NCBI RefSeq assembly: GCF_014650595.1
Contig: NZ_BMVG01000008.1
Location: 186,001 to 250,000 of the forward strand
Length of the DNA: 64,000 nucleotides
Source of the DNA: Streptomyces alanosinicus
Lineage (GTDB): Bacteria > Actinomycetota > Actinomycetes > Streptomycetales > Streptomycetaceae
Direction: 5' to 3'
The first letter of the stretch is position 1. Each line of letters opens with the position of its first letter. The notes under the pieces were generated by a model. The model was not told the DNA's origin. It searched no databases and was given only the letters and a program-made list of their open reading frames with translations. This document shows positions 58,678 to 64,000 of this stretch, piece by piece. The position numbers were made by a program, and so were the translations under genes.

Positions 58678-59396
58678 AGTGCGGGAGCGCCGGCGGTGTG
58701 GTGGTGGCCGTGCGGCCGCGGTGCGAGCGGCGGCTGGTGGAGGCCGCCGTCCCGGGCGGCGAGGGCGCGGTCGAGGAGGGTGCCGACGCCGGTGCCGGTG
58801 CGGGCGCTGGACCGTACGATCTCCACGCCCGGGTTGACCCGGTGCACGTTCGTCCGGAAGGCACTCTCGTCGAAGCCGGCCGGCTCGGCGAGGTCCGTCT
58901 TGGTGATCACGACGAGATGGGCGGAGCCGAACGCGGTCGGGTACTTCAGGGGTTTGTCCTCACCCTCGGTGACCGCCATGAGCACGACCCGCAGCGTCTC
59001 GCCGAGATCGTAGGCGGCCGGGCAGACGAGGTTGCCGACGTTCTCCACGAAGAGCACGGCGGTGTCCGCCGGCAGCCAGCCGGTCAGCCGGGTGCGGACC
59101 TGTCGGGCCTCCAGGTGGCACAGTCCGTCGGTGAGCACCTGCTGGACGGGGGCGCCGGAACGGGCCAGTCGTACGGCGTCGTTCTCGGTGGCCAGGTCGG
59201 CCGTCAGCGCGGCGACGGGGACGCCGCGCTCCACCGCGCGGGCCAGGACCCGGCCGAGGAGTTCGGTCTTTCCGCTGCCGGGGCTGGACAGCAGGTTGAC
59301 GACGGTCACGCCCTGCCGGGCGAGGTCGCCGCGCAGATCCGCGGCCAGGTCGTCGTTCTTGGCCAGAACGGCCTGCTTGACGTCGGACCGGCACAT
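58674..59396 (-). CDS. hypB: Hydrogenase nickel-insertion GTPase HypB
   Basis: The 240-residue SIMIBI GTPase has P-loop SSPGSGKTELL (about residues 37-47), the G-domain metal site Cys93-His94 and Cys125 (NLVCPAAYD), and NKxD-like TKTD. The usual N-terminal CxxCxC nickel motif and His-stretch are absent (starts MCRSDV). A short His-rich C-tail (RPHGHHHTAG) is present instead. It drives nickel transfer with HypA. 73 nt separate it from the upstream protease gene. Confidence 0.94.
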   Translation of the reverse strand: MCRSDVKQAVLAKNDDLAADLRGDLARQGVTVVNLLSSPGSGKTELLGRVLARAVERGVPVAALTADLATENDAVRLARSGAPVQQVLTDGLCHLEARQVRTRLTGWLPADTAVLFVENVGNLVCPAAYDLGETLRVVLMAVTEGEDKPLKYPTAFGSAHLVVITKTDLAEPAGFDESAFRTNVHRVNPGVEIVRSSARTGTGVGTLLDRALAARDGGLHQPPLAPRPHGHHHTAGAPAL

Positions 59397-59469
59397 GGGC
59401 GCTGCTCCTCGGATGCGACGGTTGAGGCCCGGGGCGCGTCCGTGCGTCCGGGCCTCACCGATCTTCCGC

Positions 59470-60036
59470 TCAGCCGCCCGCCGTGCCGGGCAGCGCAGCC
59501 GGGTGCGGGGGGCCGGATTCCATCGGGTGGCCCAACGGGGGTGCGGGCGCGGCGGGGTCGGTGAGCAGGGCCGCTACGAGGGTGTGCAGGGCCTCCACGG
59601 CCGGGCCGACGGCCTCCCGCACCGGTGTGCTGAGCCCGGGGAGCAGGTCGGCGTCGCCGGCCGGCAGCACCTCGGGCTCGCAGGCCAGGACGAGCACGCG
59701 GGGCAGCGGCTCGTCGCCGAGGAGGGTGGCCAGGGCCAGCACCTTGGCCGGGTCCATGCCATGGGCCTCGGGCAGGACGCTGCCGTCCGGCGGTTCGGCC
59801 TCGATCAGGCAGAGGGTGCCGGGGTGATGGCCACGGCGGGCGGTGTCCACCAGGACGGCGGTGTCGTATCCGTCGAGCAGGTCATAGGCGAGGTCCATGC
59901 CGCGGATGCCGTAGTCGCGCACGCGCACCACGGGCGGCAGCGGGCGCTGTTCGAGGGCGCGGACCACCTCGGGTCCGAAGGCGTCGTCGGCGAGGAAGAT
60001 GTTACCGATACCCGCGACCAGCAGCCGCGGCGTCAA
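59470..60036 (-). CDS. Hydrogenase maturation endopeptidase (HyaD/HupD type)
   Basis: The 188-residue protease has the HyaD/HybD family features GIGNIFLADDAFGPEVV (Glu/Asp metal site, about residues 9-25), YDLLDGYDTAVLVDTARRG and CLIEAEPPDGSVLPEAHGM with the conserved His near 93. It should cleave the C-terminal tail of the large subunit after nickel insertion. TTG start overlaps the hypX stop by 4 nt (TTGA). Confidence 0.9.
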   Translation of the reverse strand: MTPRLLVAGIGNIFLADDAFGPEVVRALEQRPLPPVVRVRDYGIRGMDLAYDLLDGYDTAVLVDTARRGHHPGTLCLIEAEPPDGSVLPEAHGMDPAKVLALATLLGDEPLPRVLVLACEPEVLPAGDADLLPGLSTPVREAVGPAVEALHTLVAALLTDPAAPAPPLGHPMESGPPHPAALPGTAGG

Positions 60037-61742
60037 CGGGGCTCTCCCGCCGGTGCGGTCAGGGGCCGGGGCGAGCCGGAGGGGGTCTTGCGCACGAACG
60101 CCGAGCGCAGCGCGTGGTAGGAGGACTGCGGGTCGAAGAAGAGGGCGTGCATGCGTGCCAGTTCGGCCTCGCGGTAGGCGGCGAGGGGGCGTTCGCGTTC
60201 GTCCGCGGCGCGGGCGGCGGCCTTGCCGGCGATCCGCCGGTCGAGTCCGGGGGCGGCGGCGAGGCCGGCCGCGAGGCGCTGGACCTCGGCGGGGAAGTCG
60301 CCGGGGGCGGCCGGTACGAGCCGGTCCACCAGGCCCAGCCGGCCGGCGGACGCGGCGCTGACCGGCAGGGCCTCGGTGGTCAGCCGGCGGGCCTCGTCCG
60401 CTCCGGCGCGGCGGGGCAGGGTATAGGTCCAGAACTCCGAGCCGTACAGGCCCATCCGCCGGTAGTGCGGATTGAGGACGGTGCCGGTGCGGCTCCACAC
60501 TTCGTCGGCGGCGAGGGCGAGCATGACGCCGCCGGCCGCCGCGTTGCCGGCGAGCGCGGCCACGACCAGCCGGTCGGTGGTGTGCAGGACCTCCTCGACC
60601 AGGTCGTCCATGGCGAGGAGGTTGGTCCAGGACTCCTCGGCCGGGTCGGGGGCCGCCTCGATGACGTTCAGATGGATGCCGTTGGAGAAGAAGTCACGGC
60701 CTCCGCCGAGCACGAGGACGCGGGTGGGGTGCGAGAGGGCGTACCGGTAGGCGGCGAGCAGGCGTCGGCACTGATCGGTGCTCATCGCGCCGCCGGGGAA
60801 GGAGAAGCCGAGGTGGCCGACGTCCCCGCGCTGCCGGTAGCGGATGTCGGTCCAGGTGCGCCGGTCGGCGGGCAGGTTCAGCGGGACGGGCGCCTCGGGG
60901 AGTTCGAGGGAGGGCTCCCAGGCGGCGAGCACGGAGGCGGCCGGGCGGCGGAAGGGGGCGGGATCGCCGGAGTTCTTGCGGGGGCGCAGTTCCGGGATCC
61001 AGACGGCACCGTCGCGAGTGGCCCGGCAGATGCCGCCGGCGCGCTGGGCGAGGAGTGCGCCGGGGCGGCCGCGGAGCCGGTCCTCGGGGTGCCCGCCGTG
61101 CAGGAACACCTCCCGGCCGAGGAGTTCGTCGCGGACGCCCGGCTGTGAGTCGGCGCCGCGGAGTTTGCACAGAACCGTTTCGGTGTCGTCCCGCTCCCAG
61201 TCGATGCGCCGGCGCACCTGCCGGAAGGCGTCCCGCCAGACCACGCTGATCGACTCGTCGGTCTGCGGCCGGGGCTTGTAGGAGCCTTCGGCGTAGCGCC
61301 GTACGGCGGTGCGGACGGCGGTGACGGCGGCGTCGGAGACCTCGCCCCGGTACAGGTCGCTCTTGCCGACCGGCGCCACGGGGAACGGCTCCGCCGCCCA
61401 GATCGCGCCCGCGTCCATCGCGGCCTCCGCCTGCAGGACGGTCACGCCCCACCGCGGGGCACGCTCGGCGACGGCCCAGTCCAGCGAGGACGGGCCGCGG
61501 TCGCCGGGCGGCCCCGGATGCACGATCAGGCAGGTGTGTTCGCGCCACACGTCCTCGGGCAGGGCCGTCCTGAGCATCGGCGCGATGACCAGTTCCGGCC
61601 GCAACTCGTGTACGGCGGTCCGGATGTGTTCCTCACCCTGCGAGGCGAGTACGACGTCCACGCGGTGCCCGAGGTCGCAGAGTTCGGCGTACACGCGCTG
61701 GGTGAGGCTGTTGAACGCACTGGCGACGAGCAAAATGTTCAT
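60033..61742 (-). CDS. hypX: HypX/HoxX: CO-ligand supply protein (formyltransferase/enoyl-CoA hydratase fusion)
   Basis: The 569-residue protein has an N-terminal formyltransferase-like domain (LLVASAFNSLTQRVYAEL ... CLIVHPGPPGDRGPSSLDWAV; His/Asp formyl-THF site) and a C-terminal enoyl-CoA hydratase/isomerase-like domain (VLVLGGGRDFFSNGIHLNVIEA ... AGNAAAGGVMLALAADEVW). HypX makes CO for the NiFe site from formyl-tetrahydrofolate under oxic conditions. First gene of the minus-strand operon. Start ATG 61742. Confidence 0.94.
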   Translation of the reverse strand: MNILLVASAFNSLTQRVYAELCDLGHRVDVVLASQGEEHIRTAVHELRPELVIAPMLRTALPEDVWREHTCLIVHPGPPGDRGPSSLDWAVAERAPRWGVTVLQAEAAMDAGAIWAAEPFPVAPVGKSDLYRGEVSDAAVTAVRTAVRRYAEGSYKPRPQTDESISVVWRDAFRQVRRRIDWERDDTETVLCKLRGADSQPGVRDELLGREVFLHGGHPEDRLRGRPGALLAQRAGGICRATRDGAVWIPELRPRKNSGDPAPFRRPAASVLAAWEPSLELPEAPVPLNLPADRRTWTDIRYRQRGDVGHLGFSFPGGAMSTDQCRRLLAAYRYALSHPTRVLVLGGGRDFFSNGIHLNVIEAAPDPAEESWTNLLAMDDLVEEVLHTTDRLVVAALAGNAAAGGVMLALAADEVWSRTGTVLNPHYRRMGLYGSEFWTYTLPRRAGADEARRLTTEALPVSAASAGRLGLVDRLVPAAPGDFPAEVQRLAAGLAAAPGLDRRIAGKAAARAADERERPLAAYREAELARMHALFFDPQSSYHALRSAFVRKTPSGSPRPLTAPAGEPR

Positions 61743-62022
61743 GACATGGCATCGTCGCCGCTGGCCGGGGTGGCGTGAAGCACCGCCGCGCTGTTTCAGC
61801 CGCGTGGCGGTGCTTCGGCGCGCCGGGTCTCCCGCTGTGCTACGTCGACCGCGCCAGGGGCGCGGCGCGGTGGGCCCGCCCCAGCAGGTATCCGCGGGAA
61901 AACGCCGCCATCGGGGGGATGTCGCGCACGGACGCGCTCCGCGCGCCCCGTCCCCGGCGTGTGCTTACGGTTCTTCCAAGTGACCGACCGTCAGCAAAGG
62001 TGGCGGAGAGGAGCCGGAAGCG

Positions 62023-63198
62023 GTGGTGGGCGATGGGCGTCGGCGGGCGGCCGGGCCGAGCGGCGGACGCCGCCGGGGGCGGTTGCCGGGCAGCCGGCCG
62101 GCGCGCTCCGTGCGGCACACGGCCGCCCCGCGCCCGAAGCCGGTGGCGGTGTCGGTGGGTGAGCCGACGGTGCCCTGGCTGCGTGTCGGGGCGGCCTACG
62201 CCTGGCGGCTCATCCTCATCGGGATCGTCGTCTACGGCGTCTTCAGCGTCCTCGGCAGCTTCCAGCTCATCGCCGTGGCGCTCTTCCTGGCGCTGGTCGT
62301 CACCTCCGTACTGCGCCCGCTGACGGACCGGCTCGACCGCGTCCTGCCCAGGCCGCTGGCCGTCGCCGTGGCGCTCGTCGGCAGTGTGCTGCTCCTGCTC
62401 GCCCTGCTCGCCCTGGTGGGCAACGCGGTGGCCGGTGAGTCGACCCGGCTGGCGGGTGAGTTCAGCGGCGGGGTGCACCGCATCGAGGAGTGGTTGCGCC
62501 GGCCCCCGTTCCGACTGGGCCCGAGCCGGCTCTCCGAACTGGAGAACCAGGCGACGCACTACCTCTCCACGCACCGCTCCAGCCTGCTCAGCCGGGCCGT
62601 GAGCGGACTGGGCCGGGTGGTCGAGGTGGTCACCGGGACCGCGCTCGCGCTGTTCTCCTCGGTGTTCTTCATCCATTCCGGCGAGCGCCTGTGGGGCTGG
62701 ATCCGGGACAATCTGCTGCCGAGCGGCGCCCGTCCGGCGTGGGACCGTGCGGGGCGGGCGGCCTGGCGGGCCTTCGCCGGGTACACGCGCGGCATCATCA
62801 TCGTGGCCGCCACCAATGCCGTACTCGTCGGCATCGCCCTGCTCGTGCTGCGGGTGCCGCTCGCGCTGCCGCTGACGCTGCTGGAGTTCTTCGCCGCGTT
62901 CGTGCCGCTGGTGGGCTCGCCGGTGGCGCTCGGCGTCGCCACCATCGTGGCGCTGGCCGGCCGCGGACCGGTCACGGCGCTGGCCGTGCTGGCGCTGATC
63001 GTCGTGATCGGCCAGCTGGAGGGCCATGTGCTGCACCCGCTGGTGATGAGCTGGGCGGTGCGGCTGCATCCGCTTGTCGTCGCCGTGTCGGTGATCGCCG
63101 GCAGCATCATCGCGGGGGTGATCGGTGCCGTGGTGGCCGTCCCGCTGGTCTCGGTCGTCTGGGCGGTGCTGCGGGCCGTGCGCGCGGTGCCGCCGTGA
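62023..63198 (+). CDS. AI-2E-family transporter (TqsA/PerM-like)
   Basis: The 391-residue protein has a basic N-terminal tail (about 45 residues) and eight membrane helices typical of the AI-2E/PerM family: IGIVVYGVFSVLGSFQLIAVALFLALVVTSVLRPLTD, LFSSVFFIHSG, GIIIVAATNAVLVGIALLVLRVPLALPLTLLEFFAAFVPLVGS, GHVLHPLVM. GTG start after a GGAGAGGAGCC site. Small-molecule or Na+/H+ antiport transport is suggested for relatives; substrate not predictable. Divergent from hypX across 280 bp. Confidence 0.86.
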   Translation: MVGDGRRRAAGPSGGRRRGRLPGSRPARSVRHTAAPRPKPVAVSVGEPTVPWLRVGAAYAWRLILIGIVVYGVFSVLGSFQLIAVALFLALVVTSVLRPLTDRLDRVLPRPLAVAVALVGSVLLLLALLALVGNAVAGESTRLAGEFSGGVHRIEEWLRRPPFRLGPSRLSELENQATHYLSTHRSSLLSRAVSGLGRVVEVVTGTALALFSSVFFIHSGERLWGWIRDNLLPSGARPAWDRAGRAAWRAFAGYTRGIIIVAATNAVLVGIALLVLRVPLALPLTLLEFFAAFVPLVGSPVALGVATIVALAGRGPVTALAVLALIVVIGQLEGHVLHPLVMSWAVRLHPLVVAVSVIAGSIIAGVIGAVVAVPLVSVVWAVLRAVRAVPP

Positions 63199-63253
63199 CC
63201 TCAACCGCCTTGCCCCACAAGGGATTTATCCAAGATCCGAACACGGGATCAGT

Positions 63254-63267
63254 TGTTCCCTGGAACA
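63254..63267. promoter_or_regulatory. Operator-like palindrome TGTTCC-CT-GGAACA
   Basis: 6-bp perfect arms, 2-nt spacer. Shares 13 of 14 bases with the core of the palindrome at 16811-16828. It is 129 nt upstream of a 19-codon peptide gene. Confidence 0.55.
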
Positions 63268-63395
63268 GGTGATCGTCGCCCGGAAGAGCGACGGGGCGGA
63301 AGCGGCGGGACCATACTTGCGGTGTGCGAGCGACGGGCTGCAGACCGTGGTCGACGCACAGGTCCCACTCATACATCGCAAGGAGCAGCACGACC

Positions 63396-63455
63396 ATGAA
63401 CGTCCTCACCGACATCCTCGCCGGACTCGCCCACTTCATCGGGTGGCTGGTCTGA
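63396..63455 (+). CDS. 19-residue hydrophobic peptide
   Basis: A 20-codon reading frame encodes MNVLTDILAGLAHFIGWLV, a single hydrophobic/amphipathic helix with one Asp and one His. AAGGAG lies 10 nt upstream of the ATG and a perfect-looking terminator (63478-63516) follows 22 nt after the stop, so this looks like a transcribed, translated mini-gene rather than chance. It would sit in or on the membrane. Too short for normal gene finding. Function unknown; possible roles are a membrane-stress peptide, small toxin or regulatory peptide. Confidence 0.6.
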   Translation: MNVLTDILAGLAHFIGWLV

Positions 63456-63477
63456 CGCCGCGGGGCGTGTGAAGAAG

Positions 63478-63516
63478 GGCGGCGCCGTCTCCTCGTCCCA
63501 AGGAGGCGGCGCCGCC
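63478..63516. terminator. Strong bidirectional hairpin terminator
   Basis: 16-bp stem (GGCGGCGCCGTCTCCT, 63478-63493, against 63501-63516 with one G-T pair) and 7-nt loop, between the peptide gene and the convergent TetR gene (stop 63530). Confidence 0.87.
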
Positions 63517-63529
63517 GTCGTCGTACGAC

Positions 63530-64000
63530 TCAGCGCAACGCCGCCGCCACGAGCCCCCGCACCTCCCCCTCCCGCACGGCTCCGCCGTTCACCAGCCGGT
63601 CGAAGACCAGGCCGTCGACGCAGGTCAGCAGGGTGACCGTGCGCTCCTCGGCGTCGGCCACCCCCCGTCCGGCGAGGAAGTCGCACACCACCCGGCGCCC
63701 CAGGTTCTCGCGCGGCACCAGGATCTCGCGCAGCTCGGGGTGGCGCGCGCTCTCGACGGCACACGCGTAGCGCGCCAGTGAGCGCGTGCGACCGTCCCCG
63801 GTGAGCCGCGCTTCGGCCAACTCCACGATCCCCGCGACCAGTTGGCCGACGGACCGCGGCACGGGCACCCCGGCCGCGGCCTCCTGCAGCTCGGTCTGGT
63901 CGAGCGCCACCAGGCGCCGGACCAGCGCGGTGAGCAGGGCCTGGCGGGTGCGGTAGTAGGCAGAGGTGGTGCCGGGGGGCAGCTGTGCCGCCCGGTCCAC
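63530..64000 (-). CDS. TetR/AcrR-family regulator (5' truncated by window)
   Basis: The visible 156 residues start inside the helix-turn-helix (QLPPGTTSAYYRTRQALLTALVRRLV), a TetR DNA-binding signature. A C-terminal ligand-binding domain follows (SLARYACAVESARHPELREILVPRENLGRRVVCDFLAGRG ... TLLTCVDGLVFDRLVNGG). The start lies to the right of the window. It could control the neighbouring peptide or transporter gene. Confidence 0.88.
   Translation of the reverse strand: MDRAAQLPPGTTSAYYRTRQALLTALVRRLVALDQTELQEAAAGVPVPRSVGQLVAGIVELAEARLTGDGRTRSLARYACAVESARHPELREILVPRENLGRRVVCDFLAGRGVADAEERTVTLLTCVDGLVFDRLVNGGAVREGEVRGLVAAALR

Overview
This 64 kb window is very GC-rich actinobacterial DNA, almost certainly a Streptomyces chromosome. 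Support for this is the tight coding with many GTG starts and ATGA/GTGA overlaps, Tat-type export signals, orphan LuxR and PucR regulators, and the family content. No rRNA, tRNA, insertion sequence, integrase or CRISPR array was seen. The window opens inside a contractile-injection-system (phage-tail-like) locus and closes inside a TetR regulator; both end genes are cut.

Layout. 0-2 kb: last genes of a phage-tail-like cluster (tail protein I, zinc-ribbon/proline-rich membrane protein). 2-15 kb: secreted GDSL hydrolase, an epimerase, a two-component system, a translational chain of glycosyltransferase, DUF2064 protein and methyltransferase, a membrane molybdopterin oxidoreductase, a polytopic membrane protein, and a large Tat-exported amidohydrolase. 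15-26 kb: acyl-CoA ligase with a divergent PucR regulator, a GH127-like arabinofuranosidase, a methyltransferase, two TIGR01777 epimerases, and between them the wreck of a P450/isocyanide-synthase pair. 26-35 kb: TatA, LCP-family cell-wall ligase, ArsR, TerD-like stress proteins, GlsB-like protein, BlaI/M56 pair, a Rv1733c-like membrane protein, with several gene remnants. 35-47 kb: PPOX flavoprotein, permease/TIGR03943 pair, beta-lactamase-like hydrolase, Lnt, a NarL-type two-component system, a solitary LuxR HTH protein, a secreted phosphoesterase, FUSC transporter, SpoIIE phosphatase.

47-62 kb is the best-defined system: a complete [NiFe]-hydrogenase locus of the high-affinity actinobacterial type (group 1h, formerly group 5). 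A plus-strand operon carries an unknown protein, small and large subunits, a NifU-like protein, a DUF5947-like protein, two tiny proteins and hypA. A minus-strand operon carries hypX, the endopeptidase gene, hypB, hypF, hypC, hypD and hypE. The two operons converge on a strong hairpin. HypA/HypB deliver nickel, HypC-F build the Fe(CN)2CO unit, HypX is expected to supply CO from formyl-tetrahydrofolate in air, and the protease finishes the large subunit. Hydrogenases of this type scavenge trace H2 during starvation or sporulation.

The main unexplained signals are: (i) five intergenic copies of the palindrome TTGCGCAA inside 4.5 kb, each in front of a different gene; (ii) near-identical TGTTCC-N2-GGAACA operators 46 kb apart, in front of an acyl-CoA ligase/PucR pair and in front of a 19-residue hydrophobic peptide gene; (iii) a decayed isocyanide pathway; and (iv) TerD and BON-type remnants next to intact stress genes.
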